Positions 31,834-41,949 of a stretch of DNA of 56,837 bases are shown one piece after another. Source of the stretch: CAZJYI01 sp964550025 (GTDB lineage: Bacteria; Verrucomicrobiota; Kiritimatiellia; UBA8416; CAYOBW01). Below the pieces are notes generated by a model, which saw nothing but the letters and a program-made list of their open reading frames with translations, had not been told where the DNA came from and ran no database searches. The position numbers were made by a program, and so were the translations under genes. The stretch covers positions 1-56,837 of the forward strand of contig CAZJYI010000067.1 in assembly GCA_964550025.1 (NCBI GenBank), written 5' to 3'. Position 1 is the first letter of the stretch. Each line of letters opens with the position of its first letter.

Positions 31834-34800
31834 TTATTCGACTCCCTGCATGCAGGTTACACTACCATCCCGCGCGCACATGTACAGGCATTCGTCCGCA
31901 GCAATCAGGCCGTCGAAGACCGGGGGCACGCCGAGCGTGCGTTCCGCCAGCTTCTTGCCGTCGGCGGCTGAGAAAACGCACAGCCTGGCACCACGGCGAC
32001 CCTCGATGGCGGCCAGCGGATCGTCGTCGGGAATCTCGTCGGGCGGTCCCGCTATGAACAATTTGTCGCCGGCCAGCACCATGGCACGGACCTGAATGGG
32101 GACATGCTTCGACCAGCGGTCCTTCCTCGCATCGTGGTCGCGCGCGAACAGCCGTTCCCCCCTGCCCCCGAGCGTCCTGCCGCGGCGCACGCGAATGCTC
32201 TCGGTGAAGACATGGATGCCGTACAGGCTGTCGTCATCGAACACAAGCAACTGACCGTATGCGCCGACGCGACTCATCTTTCGGTCCCACCCGGGCCAAC
32301 GGTTGCCGTAGGTCCAGTACTTGCCCTCGTTGTAGTTGTCATCGAGGTAGCCATGGGTTGTGATCAGTCGTCTGCCCGGGGAGCCCCTGTCCGACGCGGC
32401 CGGATAGACGCGATAGCCGCCGCCTTCCTTGCCCAAGTTCTGCATGGGCGCGGGAAGGCGTTTGAGGTCGCTGCGAAAGCGCTCCTGGAACAGGTAGATA
32501 TCGACGCCGTCACCGGTCAGAATGTCCGACTTGGCGCCGTCCTTGTACCCCGCCGTGCCCTTGTCCTGGACGGGGTCGGGGCGCGGTCCCTCGAGGCGCG
32601 TCCGGTACAATGTCTCCCCCGTACGGGGATCGAGGCCATACACGCGGAGGCCGCCGTCGAGAAACGTCGAGCGGCCCGCCGTGAAGTAGGCGACCGCCTG
32701 CGCGGGTCTCCGTGTGGCATCCTTCTGCAGGAGCACGCTGCCGTGGACGGGCCAGGCGGATTCGACCTGACCAAAGGCCGTGATGCGCCGGTCGGTCGGT
32801 GCGGCCAGGAATCGCCACGCTTCGCGGCCGTCCGCCAGGCACAGACAGTATACCCGCCCGTCGGCCGATCCGAACAGGACCAGGCCGTCGTGCACGGTCG
32901 GCGGAGAGTCAACCCGCCCCCCGGTCGTGAAACTCCAAACCGGCTTTCCGCTCCCGATGTCCAGCGCGTGGACCGTATGCGTGTCGATGTCAGCGACGAG
33001 CAGAAGTCCCCCGGCCACAACCGGTGGCGTCAGTCGGCCACCCAACCGAACGCACCACTTCCGCTTGACCCGAACCGGCACAGCCGTGCCCGCAGCACCG
33101 CTCCGCGGCGCGTCCCGTCGATACGTTGGCCAATCCGATTTGAGATTCGAGATTCGAGATTTCAGATTGCCGCCATACGCGGGACCTCGCCGTAGGCGGG
33201 CCGCAGCCGGAGGCTCCGGCGGCGAATCCCCGGCCCGCGGCGCCAGCGCGTTGAAGTTCTTCAGCAGCACGCCCGGGTAGCAGACGCACTGGTGCGGCGC
33301 CACGTAGAGCAGACCGTTGGCGGGCAGCATGCCGTAGATGCAGGGAGCGCGCAGCCAGTCCTGCCGCATATGGTCGGATCCCTGCAAGTCCACAAACTCA
33401 ACACCGCGTTTCGGCAGCATCAGGAAGCGCTCGGTGGCCTTACTGCGGTAGCAGCGGTAGTGATGCCCCCAGCTAATGAGCTTCGGCACGACGACTTCAC
33501 GTTCGACCTTGCCGGTCAACAGGTTGAAGCCCTGGCGTCTGAGTTCGACCTGGGCATGTGAGACCGGCAGCTTCGTCTCCCCCACCCAGACCAGGCCGTC
33601 CGCCACGAAAAGGTCGGGCGGATTGGTGATACCCGGCCCCGCGTGCTTCGGCCCCTGCCACAGCAGCTTGCCGGTCCTGGCCGACAGGGCCAGCAACCGC
33701 CCGGAAAGCGCCACCTTCTGAACGGGATAGGAAGTAAAGAGAACGACCTCGTCACGGACCACCAGGGTCCCCACCGTGCCCCTGTTCCCGGTCTTGCCGG
33801 CAACTTCCGCACTTCGCCAGACCTCGCGCCCCGTCTCCCCGTCCAGGCACACGACGGTGCTGTAGTCCGAGTAGAACACCCGGCCGCTCCCCACCGCCAG
33901 CGAGAGGGGAGCCATGGCGTCCGCTGCGCTCCGCCAGAGCGTCCGGCCGCTCTCGGCATCCACGCCCACGACACGCGCCCGGGATTGCTGCTCAATCGTC
34001 CCCCACACGTTCCGGCTGGGCGGGCTTTCGGCTTCGCACACCCGCAGCACCAGTCTGCCGTCGGCGTGCAGAATCTCGTCGGTCCGGTCTGTCCCCTTCA
34101 CTTCGCTCAGCGTCCGACCGGTCGCACCGTCCAGCACGCTCACGGGGGCGTCGTAGCCTAGGGTCACGTACACCTTGTCATCCACGGCAACGAGCCTGCG
34201 CGGCGACGTCGCCGGCAACATCCGCAGCATCTTCGCACGCTCCCGCGGGTCCTTCCAGCGGGAGGCGGGATGCCACTGGCGCCAGCCCCACTTCGGCATG
34301 GGGCATTTCCACAACACGAGTCCGTTGAAGGCGTCCCTCGCGATCAGTTTCCAGTCCGCCGGGAAACGCTTGTCGGTCATGCCGGTCGGCCCCTCATCCC
34401 AGATATAGAACAGGCGCCCGCCCGACGTCACCATCGCCGCCATGCTGGAGTTGATCTCGTGGCTACGCGCAAAGGCGGGGCCGGCAACCCACTGCGTGCG
34501 GTGCGGCGGGCCTACGACGCTGTCCGCTGCCACAGCGTTGTTGTCGGCACCGTGGAGGTAGTGCGGCCAGTCATCGATGTCCTTCGGACAGGGCTTCCCA
34601 AACGTGTCGCGAGTCGCGAGTCGCGAGTCGAGACGAACGGCCGCGCCACGGGGTGCGAGAACTCTGAGGATCTCCTCATTCGGCAGTCGCCGTTCGGCAT
34701 TCGGCAGTACCAGGACGTTCACCAGGTTGTCGATGTAGGGCAGCCGCTCGCCATCAAACGTGTCGGCGGACACCTGCCCGCACAGTCCCCTGGAGCGGAT

Positions 34801-35034
34801 ATGCTCCCGGGCTTCCGCGACATTGCCGGCATCCGTATCCAAGCCCTGCACGACATAGGAGGAGTTTGGTCTGAGCGCGGTCAGCAACTCGGGATACTCA
34901 CAACCAACAACGATGACCAACCCTCCGTGAATGCCGGAGTCGCTCAGTGTCCACCTCGCGGTTGTCGCGGCTTCCTCGCCGAGAACGGTCAGGAGGGCAG
35001 ATACGAAGAAGAGAATCACACACACGCGTTTCAT
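31834..35034 (-). CDS. Paralog P2: secreted methyltransferase-like plus PQQ-type propeller protein
   Basis: 1066 residues, start MKRVCVILFFVSALLTVLG (signal peptide). Same layout as P1, but motif I of the Rossmann domain is degenerate (VIVVGCEYPELLTAL; GxGxG lost), while GLDTD and DTFDGERLPYID are kept. Propeller signatures include HHYRCYRSKAT, RAPCIYGMLPANGLLY and HQCVCY. Heptanucleotide arrays lie in frame at 33138-33172 (encoding KSRISNLKS), 34608-34635 (RLATRD) and 34676-34708. The second propeller starts WPTYRRDAPRSG and includes TGGRVDSPPTVHDGLVLFG. It is unlikely to be an active methyltransferase. Its neighbours are P3 upstream (79 bp) and the fucosidase downstream. Confidence 0.82.
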   Translation of the reverse strand: MKRVCVILFFVSALLTVLGEEAATTARWTLSDSGIHGGLVIVVGCEYPELLTALRPNSSYVVQGLDTDAGNVAEAREHIRSRGLCGQVSADTFDGERLPYIDNLVNVLVLPNAERRLPNEEILRVLAPRGAAVRLDSRLATRDTFGKPCPKDIDDWPHYLHGADNNAVAADSVVGPPHRTQWVAGPAFARSHEINSSMAAMVTSGGRLFYIWDEGPTGMTDKRFPADWKLIARDAFNGLVLWKCPMPKWGWRQWHPASRWKDPRERAKMLRMLPATSPRRLVAVDDKVYVTLGYDAPVSVLDGATGRTLSEVKGTDRTDEILHADGRLVLRVCEAESPPSRNVWGTIEQQSRARVVGVDAESGRTLWRSAADAMAPLSLAVGSGRVFYSDYSTVVCLDGETGREVWRSAEVAGKTGNRGTVGTLVVRDEVVLFTSYPVQKVALSGRLLALSARTGKLLWQGPKHAGPGITNPPDLFVADGLVWVGETKLPVSHAQVELRRQGFNLLTGKVEREVVVPKLISWGHHYRCYRSKATERFLMLPKRGVEFVDLQGSDHMRQDWLRAPCIYGMLPANGLLYVAPHQCVCYPGVLLKNFNALAPRAGDSPPEPPAAARLRRGPAYGGNLKSRISNLKSDWPTYRRDAPRSGAAGTAVPVRVKRKWCVRLGGRLTPPVVAGGLLLVADIDTHTVHALDIGSGKPVWSFTTGGRVDSPPTVHDGLVLFGSADGRVYCLCLADGREAWRFLAAPTDRRITAFGQVESAWPVHGSVLLQKDATRRPAQAVAYFTAGRSTFLDGGLRVYGLDPRTGETLYRTRLEGPRPDPVQDKGTAGYKDGAKSDILTGDGVDIYLFQERFRSDLKRLPAPMQNLGKEGGGYRVYPAASDRGSPGRRLITTHGYLDDNYNEGKYWTYGNRWPGWDRKMSRVGAYGQLLVFDDDSLYGIHVFTESIRVRRGRTLGGRGERLFARDHDARKDRWSKHVPIQVRAMVLAGDKLFIAGPPDEIPDDDPLAAIEGRRGARLCVFSAADGKKLAERTLGVPPVFDGLIAADECLYMCARDGSVTCMQGVE

Positions 35035-35113
35035 AGCAGTCTCCAGTTGTATCGAGATCACACCCTGCGAAGCGTGAGACTCCTTGCGCAGACCCGGCGC
35101 AGGGCCGACCGTC

Positions 35114-38100
35114 CTACTCCGTCGACATACAGATAACCGCCCCGTCCCCCTGGCTCAGGTATACCTGTCCCCCGGCCACGGCCATGCCGTCCCACACCGG
35201 CAGGGCGTCCAGTTTGTGTTTCTCGAGTACCTGTCCCCCTTTGGCATCAACAACCCACAGGTGGCTGCCGCGTTGGCCCTCGAGAATGGCGTCCTGCAGC
35301 GCCAGCGTCTTCAGCACGTCCTTCCGCGGATAGTGCTGAACGGCCCTTTTCTCGTCGACGATTCTCTCCGGACCACAAACGATCAGCTTGTCCCCCGCCT
35401 TGACCATCGCCCTGACGTAGAACGGTAATTCCGCGGTCCAGTTGTAGCGCAGCTTGCGGGTCGGGGTTCGTCCCGTCTTCTTGTCGAAAATCGTCGGGCC
35501 CGTGATGGGTTCGGTTTCGATAGTCTTGCTGACGGAATACAGCATGTAGTCGAGAAAGGTCGAGCTCCAGGCGTGATACTTTGGCTTGAGCCCATAGGCA
35601 TAGATCGCGTCGTCATCCATGATGAGGATGCGGCCGTCGGGATTGCTCTCGCCGTAGGTCCACCAGTTGAGGTATGTCCCCAGCGGCAGCTTCCCGTTTC
35701 CGTAGCTCATGTAGATGCGATGCAGCCACGAATCCTCGAGGAAACCGGCCCAGCTGAAGATGTGCCGTTCCTCGTACTGGCGCGCCTGGTCGAACGCAAT
35801 GGAACCCAACCGCTTGCCGTCTTCAGACAGCTTCTCCACCCGCATGAAGATGCCGTTCTCATCGCAGACGAGGATATCGGGAATCGCGGACGGCATGATC
35901 GAGTGCCGGGACAGCAATTGCATGTCCTTGCCGGTCTCGGGATCGACGTTGTCGATCATGGATTCCGCCTCGAGCTCGCCCGACAACGCATCAAGCCGGG
36001 CAAACGGAAGTCCACCGTCGAGATAGGACGATCGCCCACCCACGCACAGGACCTTGCCGTCTCGAACCGTAACGCTGCCGTGAACGGGCCAAACCGATTC
36101 GAGCTGGCCGTGAGAGAAGAGCTGGATGTCGTCGGGCGCAAGCCGGAATCGCCAGGCAAGCGCGCCGTCCGCGGCCGCCAGCGAATAGACGTACCCGTCG
36201 GCACTCCCGAAGTAGACATGCTCCTTGAATACGGTCGGCGGCGAATCGATCCGCCCGCCGGCCGTGAACGACCATGCAACCTTGCCCGTGCCCCGGTCGA
36301 GCGCGTAGAGACGGTGCTGGTCAGCGGCCGCAACAAAGACCCTGCCGCACCCAACGGTCAGGGCCGTCAGCTTGCTATTCAGGGGTGTCGTCCACCGCCG
36401 ACTCAACCCGGCCGGTACGGCGTCGGGCGTGCAACTGCTTCTGGTATTGTCCGCCCGGTACGTAGGCCATCCTTCGGGTCTCGGACCCCCCATCTGAGAT
36501 CTGACATCTGACATCTGATATGCAGGTCCCTTCACCAGTCGCGCGTCCCTGCACACCGCCTTCTCCTGCGCACCTGCCGGCGCCAGCGCGTTGAACCCCG
36601 TCAGCTTAGAATCGAGGTGGCACGCACAACTGTGCATGGGGGCATAGACCAGGCCATTCGCGGGCATGATGCCGTACAGACAACCGCCGCGGACCCAGTG
36701 GTTGACGCGCTCGTTGCGGTTCTCGATGTCGTAAAACTCAATCCCCGTTTTGGAGGCGAGGATGAAGCGCGACGTTGCCTTGGCGCGGTGACACCGGTGA
36801 TGCCCGAACGTGTACGGGACTTTCATCGGGGAAATCTCTCTCCTCGGCTCACCCGTCAGGAGGTCCACACCTGCAAACACCCCCGTGTTGCGCGGCACGT
36901 CGATCGCACCCGACCACGCCAACCCGTCAATCACCAGCAAATCCTGCGGCGAGCAGTACCCGCCTTTGAGGTGTTCCGTCTCCCAGAGCTTCTTACCTGT
37001 CCCCGCGTCGTAGGCACTCATGCGCCGGTTTGCGCCGGCGAACAGAACGGTGTCCTTGTGCACGACAAGGATCGGCGACTCGTTGATCTGGAACGCCTTC
37101 TTGGTCTTGACACCGGGGGTGCGCCATTTCACGTCGCCCGTTGCCTTGTCAACGGCGACGAGACCCGTGCCGTTGAACCAGATGGCCGCCTTTTCGCCGA
37201 CCGCCAGCGTCAGGGGCGCGGCAATGACCTCCCTCTGCCAACGCACAGCGCCGGATTCCTCGTCGATCGCGACCAGGTTCGTCACCTTTCGGTTCCAGAG
37301 GAACATCTTGGCCACCTTGCCCTTCTGCCGGCCGTTGTGGGCATCACCAAGGGTGAAGCGCTCGTATGTCTCGGGCCTGGGGTCTGCAAGCACGTAGATC
37401 ATGCCGCCGGAGACCAGGACCTCATCCACCGCCCGAGTCTCCGGGAACGTCTTTAGCACGTTACCTGTCCCCGCATCCAGCGCGCTCAACGGCTCGGACA
37501 TGCCCAGGGGCAGGTATACCCTGTCTCCGACCGCGACCAGCCGCCGCGGAAGCTGAGCCGGCCCACTCTTCAGCGGCCAGAGGTGCGGGTGCCAGTTCGG
37601 CAGCGACTTCTTCCACAGAACAACACCGTTGTACGCGTCGCGCGCAATCAGCTTGAAGCTGGACGGCAGCAGGACCGAGGAAGTCCTCCCTTCGTCGAAC
37701 ACGTAGAACAACCTGCCCCCGCAGGAGACCAGCGCCGTCAGGCTGGCGATGTGGTCGTGATGCCGCGACCAGCGCGGCCCACCCACCCACTGCTGACGCC
37801 GCATCGCATCAATCCGCGTGTCTTTCGAGACCGCGTTGTTGGATGGGTCATAGAGGTAGTGGGTCCAATCGTCGACATCGCTCGGAACGGGTTTGGTGAG
37901 CGCGTCGCTAGTCGCGCGCCGCGCGTCGAGGAAAATGGCCTGCCCACGCGGCACGAGGACTCTGAGAATCTCCTCCCTCGCCACTTGCCACTCGCCATCT
38001 GTCACTATGATGAGGTTCACCAGGCTGTCGACATACGGCAGACTGCGCCCGTCAAACTCACGAACCGTCACGCGGCCCTGCAGCCCCTTGGATGTGAGCT

Positions 38101-38305
38101 CGTGGCGCAGGCGCCTGACCTTGTCCGCGCCGGTCTCCAGCCCCTGCACGAGGAATCCGTCTTTCGCACCCAGTTCCGCGAGCTGTTCGCAATCGCAGCC
38201 GATACAGACGACGAGCCCCCCCTCAATGCCCACCGCGTCAGGCAAGTCTCCGGCGGCGGCAAAGAGAGAAGACAGAAAAACGAAAGCCATACACCATCGA
38301 GTCAT
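35114..38305 (-). CDS. Paralog P3: secreted methyltransferase-like plus PQQ-type propeller protein
   Basis: 1063 residues, start MTRWCMAFVFLSSLFAAAG (signal peptide). The Rossmann motif I is degenerate (VVCIGCDCEQLAEL) and the GLDTD acid is GLETG here. Conserved propeller residues are HHRCHRAKAT, RGGCLYGIMPANGLVY and HSCACH. The inter-propeller heptanucleotide array (about 36494-36521) encodes MSDVRSQMG. Several TACCTGTCCCC elements fall inside the gene (35162, 35227, 36994, 37462), each without breaking the frame. Its N-terminus is closest to P4. Function unknown. It lies 85 bp from P4 with an R1 repeat in between. Confidence 0.82.
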   Translation of the reverse strand: MTRWCMAFVFLSSLFAAAGDLPDAVGIEGGLVVCIGCDCEQLAELGAKDGFLVQGLETGADKVRRLRHELTSKGLQGRVTVREFDGRSLPYVDSLVNLIIVTDGEWQVAREEILRVLVPRGQAIFLDARRATSDALTKPVPSDVDDWTHYLYDPSNNAVSKDTRIDAMRRQQWVGGPRWSRHHDHIASLTALVSCGGRLFYVFDEGRTSSVLLPSSFKLIARDAYNGVVLWKKSLPNWHPHLWPLKSGPAQLPRRLVAVGDRVYLPLGMSEPLSALDAGTGNVLKTFPETRAVDEVLVSGGMIYVLADPRPETYERFTLGDAHNGRQKGKVAKMFLWNRKVTNLVAIDEESGAVRWQREVIAAPLTLAVGEKAAIWFNGTGLVAVDKATGDVKWRTPGVKTKKAFQINESPILVVHKDTVLFAGANRRMSAYDAGTGKKLWETEHLKGGYCSPQDLLVIDGLAWSGAIDVPRNTGVFAGVDLLTGEPRREISPMKVPYTFGHHRCHRAKATSRFILASKTGIEFYDIENRNERVNHWVRGGCLYGIMPANGLVYAPMHSCACHLDSKLTGFNALAPAGAQEKAVCRDARLVKGPAYQMSDVRSQMGGPRPEGWPTYRADNTRSSCTPDAVPAGLSRRWTTPLNSKLTALTVGCGRVFVAAADQHRLYALDRGTGKVAWSFTAGGRIDSPPTVFKEHVYFGSADGYVYSLAAADGALAWRFRLAPDDIQLFSHGQLESVWPVHGSVTVRDGKVLCVGGRSSYLDGGLPFARLDALSGELEAESMIDNVDPETGKDMQLLSRHSIMPSAIPDILVCDENGIFMRVEKLSEDGKRLGSIAFDQARQYEERHIFSWAGFLEDSWLHRIYMSYGNGKLPLGTYLNWWTYGESNPDGRILIMDDDAIYAYGLKPKYHAWSSTFLDYMLYSVSKTIETEPITGPTIFDKKTGRTPTRKLRYNWTAELPFYVRAMVKAGDKLIVCGPERIVDEKRAVQHYPRKDVLKTLALQDAILEGQRGSHLWVVDAKGGQVLEKHKLDALPVWDGMAVAGGQVYLSQGDGAVICMSTE

Positions 38306-38320
38306 ATCACCCTCCAACAC

Positions 38321-38381
38321 GTAGCGGAACGCGCCAAGCGTTCCGACCCCGGACCTCGGAAGACTTGGCGTCTTCCGCTAC
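38321..38381. repeat. Dispersed palindromic repeat R1
   Basis: GTAGCGGAACGCGCCAAGCG at the left and CTTGGCGTCTTCCGCTAC at the right, filling the gap between P4 and P3. Confidence 0.88.
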
Positions 38382-38390
38382 ACCCAACCG

Positions 38391-41300
38391 TCACTTCAAC
38401 GACACAACACAACCTGACTTCAAACACAGAACTACCTGTCCCCGCGCCACGCACATGCCGTCGAAGACGGGGATGGACTCGAGGGCGCGCTGCGAGACAA
38501 TCTCGCCGGTCGAGGCATCGACAACGGCGAAAAGCCCGCCTTCATTACCACGCAGAACTGCCACATCGTGCAACGCCCGGGCCTGCGGACCGGCAATAAC
38601 GAGACGCGCCGTTTCAGCCGCCCGAACCAACACCATGGCGTGAACCATGATCGGGCACTTGGGATTCGACCACACTGTGGGCAACGGTTTCTTGCGCCCC
38701 CCCTTCGCCGTCTTCGCCACGCACGAGAGACGATAGCGGTTGGGCGCCGTCTCACCGTAGCCGTAGACACGGCGATTGTCATGGACCAGCAGACGACCGT
38801 TAGGGGCCCCGCCCGCACGGCTGTACGCATTGCCGCCGGGACCATCCCGGAACCGCGAGCCATAGATCATCGAGTACCTGTGCCACCATGTGCCGTCCAG
38901 AAGACCGCCGGGGCTGTAGAGGTGCGGGGTTGGCTTGTCGGCGAAAGCCCCGTCGAGCGAAAGGCAGGCTTCGCGCATGAAGATCGTGTCCCCGACGCTC
39001 GACGGGACGTCGTACTGGATACCGGCCAGGTAGAGCGATGCGACGTCGTCCACCGTCTGCCGCCCGGTTTCCGGGTCCCGGCTGTAGATCCGCCGTCGGA
39101 GCTGCAGCTCGCCCGTCACGGCGTCCAGCTTGAGGAAGTGCATCCCCCCGTCGAGGTACGAAGAGCGCCCGGCCAGCGCGTAGACCGCACCGTCGCGCAC
39201 CAGCACACTGCCGGCAACGGGCCAGGGCGATTCGAGCTGGTCACGGACCACGATGGCGTGGTTCCGAGGTGCCGCGTCGAATCGCCAGACCGGCACACCG
39301 TCGGCCGCGGAAAGGCATTGAATGCTCCCGTCGGCCGCGCCGAAATAGACGCGGCCTCGCCAGTATGTCGGCGGAGAATCGACGCGCCCCCGCGCAGCAT
39401 GCGACCAAAGCCGCTTGCCGCTGTCCAAGTCCAAAGCGTGGACGGCGTGCTGCTCTACACTGCACACAAAGACCTTGCCGTCGGCCGACGTCGGCGCGCT
39501 CAACCTGCCGCCCAAAGTGTGCTGCCAGGCCACCTTGGGCCGATCGGGAACAGCGCCCCGCCCGCATCCGCTGCGCGCGTTGTCACTACGGTAGGTGGGC
39601 CAATCGAGAGGATCCGAGGTCTCAGACCCGAGATCTGAACTCTGAGATTTGGGGCCCGAACTCTGAGATCTGAAATCTGAACTTTGAGATTTGGGATTTG
39701 AGATCTGAGATTTGCGATCTCCCATCCGACCAAAAGCCGGCCCCTTCGACAACCGCGAGCCGCCGTCCTCCCGCCATGCCTCCGCTCTGCGCCCGCTGTA
39801 GGCAAAGAAGCCGTTTAGCTTGCTGGCGTTGTAGCAGGCGCAGGGATGCGGCGGTGTGTAGAGCAGGCCGTTGGCCGGCATCACGCCATACTGGCACATG
39901 CCCCGCGTCCAGTTGTGGCGCAGGCTATGACCGCCGTCGAGGCTGATGAACTCGATACCCGTTCGCCCCATGATGATGAAGCGCTCGGTGGCCTTGTTGC
40001 GAAAACAACGGTGGTGGTGGGCCAACGTGAAGGCCTCGGCAGCATCCACGGTTCTGGCCACACGACCGGTGCGCAGCTCGCGCCCCGTGACCTTCTCGAT
40101 GTAGAAGTCCGGCCCCATCATCTTGGCCAGGATGGGTCGTAGCGGCTCGTAGAAGAAGCGCGCCGGGCCCTGCGACGCCCAGACCAGGCTGTCAATCACG
40201 AACACATCCGGCGCACCGTGGAAACACTCTGAAGCGTCGGTGTGCCAGAGCTCAGCGCCGTCCTCCGTCGACAGCGCGGTCAGCAGTGCCGGGCCACCGT
40301 GCGTCTTCGTGCCCGAGACGAGCTTACTATTCGTGCGCCATTGCTCCGGATACTCGATGGCGCGGTCGGCGCAGAGTATCACGCCGTCGTGGTACACAAC
40401 CGTCGGCGACAGCCAGCTCGGGCGCTTCGCCACGGAGGGGAGCGGCTTTCGCCACTTGATATCACCGTCAGTCTTGTCAACGGCCACAACCGCCGTACCG
40501 TCGTGGTAGAAGAGACGTTTGGCCCCTACGGCAAGCGTCGCCGGCATGATTGTGCCGCCCGCATCCCCTTCGCGCGTCCAAAGTGTCTCGCCACCATCCG
40601 CATTCACTGCGAGTATTCGCTTACGCCCTTTGCCGGCGGTGTCCGCGGCGACGAGATACAGGATGCCGTCAGCGTACAGGATGTCCTCCGTACCTTCGGT
40701 TCCTTCGAACGTCTTGACCGTCTCCCCGGTCACCGGGTCCAAACACAGCAGCGGACCGCGGAGGTTCAGTGCGACGTACACGCTGTCGTCGACGGCCACG
40801 AGCCGCCGGGGCAGATGCACGGGACCACTGCGGAACCCGGTCTTCGTTGATTGCCATGCCGTGACAGGCCGTTCCCACAACGTCACACCGTTGAAGGCAT
40901 CCCGCGCAACCAGACGCCAGGCCGCCGGCAAGCCCAGTGACAGCGCCGGGCCGAAATCCTCGATCGATAACAGCCGCCCCCCGGCACTGACCATCGCACT
41001 GAGGCTGGCCAGGTGGTTGTGGTGCCTCCCGTAGACCGGGGCCGCGATCCACTGCAGACTGCGGGGCGAAGCCACGACCCGGTCGCGTGAGACGGCGTTG
41101 TTGTCGGGACCGTGCAGATAGTGCGTCCACTCGTCGATGTCGTCAGGAACCGGTTTGACAAACGAGTCGCGAGTCGCGAGTCGTGAGTCCAGATGCATGG
41201 CCACACCGCGTGGCGCCAGTACTCTCGTAATCTCCTCATTCGGCAATCGGCAATCGGCATGCGGCAATAACACGACGTTCACCAGGTCATCGGCATAGGG

Positions 41301-41570
41301 CAGATTGCGGCCATCGAACTCGCGAACGGTCACGCGGCCCTGCAGTCCCTTTGACGAGAGCTGATCCCGCAAGCGCTTGATCTTGGCGGGGTCAGTGTCC
41401 AGCCCCTGCACGAGAAGACCCTTCTTCGCACCCAGCGCCCAGAGCTGTTCAGCCTCGCAGCCGACACAGACAACGAGGCCGCCCTTGATCCCCGCCGCCG
41501 TGACGGGGTCTTCCGCGGCGGCAACGAAGAGCGAAGAGAACAGGACCAGAATCGAACACCATCGCACCAT
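38391..41570 (-). CDS. Paralog P4: secreted methyltransferase-like plus PQQ-type propeller protein
   Basis: 1059 residues; start MVRWCSILVLFSSLFVAAAE with GGGAGGG upstream. Motif I is degenerate (VVCVGCEAEQLWAL) but GLDTD and REFDGRNLPYAD remain. Conserved residues are HHHRCFRNKAT, RGMCQYGVMPANGLLY and HPCACY. A 112-bp, 16-unit heptanucleotide array at 39611-39722 encodes a heptapeptide-like Ser/Gln-rich linker (SDFRSQSSGPKSQSSDL) just before WPTYRSDNARSG. Further arrays are at about 41166-41192 and 41236-41270. A TACCTGTCCCC element at 38433 encodes GQVV near the C-terminus. Function unknown; it is the first of the closely spaced set P4-P3-P2-fucosidase-P1-GH43. Confidence 0.82.
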   Translation of the reverse strand: MVRWCSILVLFSSLFVAAAEDPVTAAGIKGGLVVCVGCEAEQLWALGAKKGLLVQGLDTDPAKIKRLRDQLSSKGLQGRVTVREFDGRNLPYADDLVNVVLLPHADCRLPNEEITRVLAPRGVAMHLDSRLATRDSFVKPVPDDIDEWTHYLHGPDNNAVSRDRVVASPRSLQWIAAPVYGRHHNHLASLSAMVSAGGRLLSIEDFGPALSLGLPAAWRLVARDAFNGVTLWERPVTAWQSTKTGFRSGPVHLPRRLVAVDDSVYVALNLRGPLLCLDPVTGETVKTFEGTEGTEDILYADGILYLVAADTAGKGRKRILAVNADGGETLWTREGDAGGTIMPATLAVGAKRLFYHDGTAVVAVDKTDGDIKWRKPLPSVAKRPSWLSPTVVYHDGVILCADRAIEYPEQWRTNSKLVSGTKTHGGPALLTALSTEDGAELWHTDASECFHGAPDVFVIDSLVWASQGPARFFYEPLRPILAKMMGPDFYIEKVTGRELRTGRVARTVDAAEAFTLAHHHRCFRNKATERFIIMGRTGIEFISLDGGHSLRHNWTRGMCQYGVMPANGLLYTPPHPCACYNASKLNGFFAYSGRRAEAWREDGGSRLSKGPAFGRMGDRKSQISNPKSQSSDFRSQSSGPKSQSSDLGSETSDPLDWPTYRSDNARSGCGRGAVPDRPKVAWQHTLGGRLSAPTSADGKVFVCSVEQHAVHALDLDSGKRLWSHAARGRVDSPPTYWRGRVYFGAADGSIQCLSAADGVPVWRFDAAPRNHAIVVRDQLESPWPVAGSVLVRDGAVYALAGRSSYLDGGMHFLKLDAVTGELQLRRRIYSRDPETGRQTVDDVASLYLAGIQYDVPSSVGDTIFMREACLSLDGAFADKPTPHLYSPGGLLDGTWWHRYSMIYGSRFRDGPGGNAYSRAGGAPNGRLLVHDNRRVYGYGETAPNRYRLSCVAKTAKGGRKKPLPTVWSNPKCPIMVHAMVLVRAAETARLVIAGPQARALHDVAVLRGNEGGLFAVVDASTGEIVSQRALESIPVFDGMCVARGQVVLCLKSGCVVSLK
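39611..39722. repeat. In-frame heptanucleotide array, 16 units
   Basis: Sixteen unbroken 7-nt units such as gatctga, actctga, gatttgg and aatctga within P4. Three units make 21 nt, so the encoded linker has a seven-residue periodicity. Loss or gain of one unit would shift the frame. Confidence 0.92.
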
Positions 41571-41949
41571 ACTTGCACCCTCCCGAAGAGTATTGCGTCA
41601 GATATGCATGCTACTGTCTTGATTCAGAGCATGCAAAGAGTTTGGGACGCCCTGGAGGCAACAGGACGGGCCCCACGTGCTCACCATCGCGGGCGGTCTC
41701 CGACAATCCCCGCCGGGAAGCGCCGTTTTGAAACCCGGTACGGCGCGAGCACGGAGAGGAGAGATTCGCGTGTGCGAGTGCGTGTAGGAGTACGTGCGGG
41801 AACGACCCGTGGGGGAACTACCTGTCCCCACATTTGAGTTCTATGGGCGCGGCAGGAGAGAAGTAGCGGAAGACGCCAAGTCTTCCGACAGATCGGAGCA
41901 CTTGGCGCGTTCCGCTACTTGGACACTGGATTTGGCCGTTGGATATTGG
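41571..41949. repeat. Intergenic repeats between P4 and the beta-helix gene (R1 inverted, TACCTGTCCCC)
   Basis: No gene is supportable in these 379 bp. TACCTGTCCCC is at 41819-41829. An inverted R1 copy (GTAGCGGAAGACGCCAAGTC to CTTGGCGCGTTCCGCTAC) is at 41863-41918. The P4 promoter should lie near 41590-41760 on the minus strand, but no convincing box was found. Confidence 0.75.
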
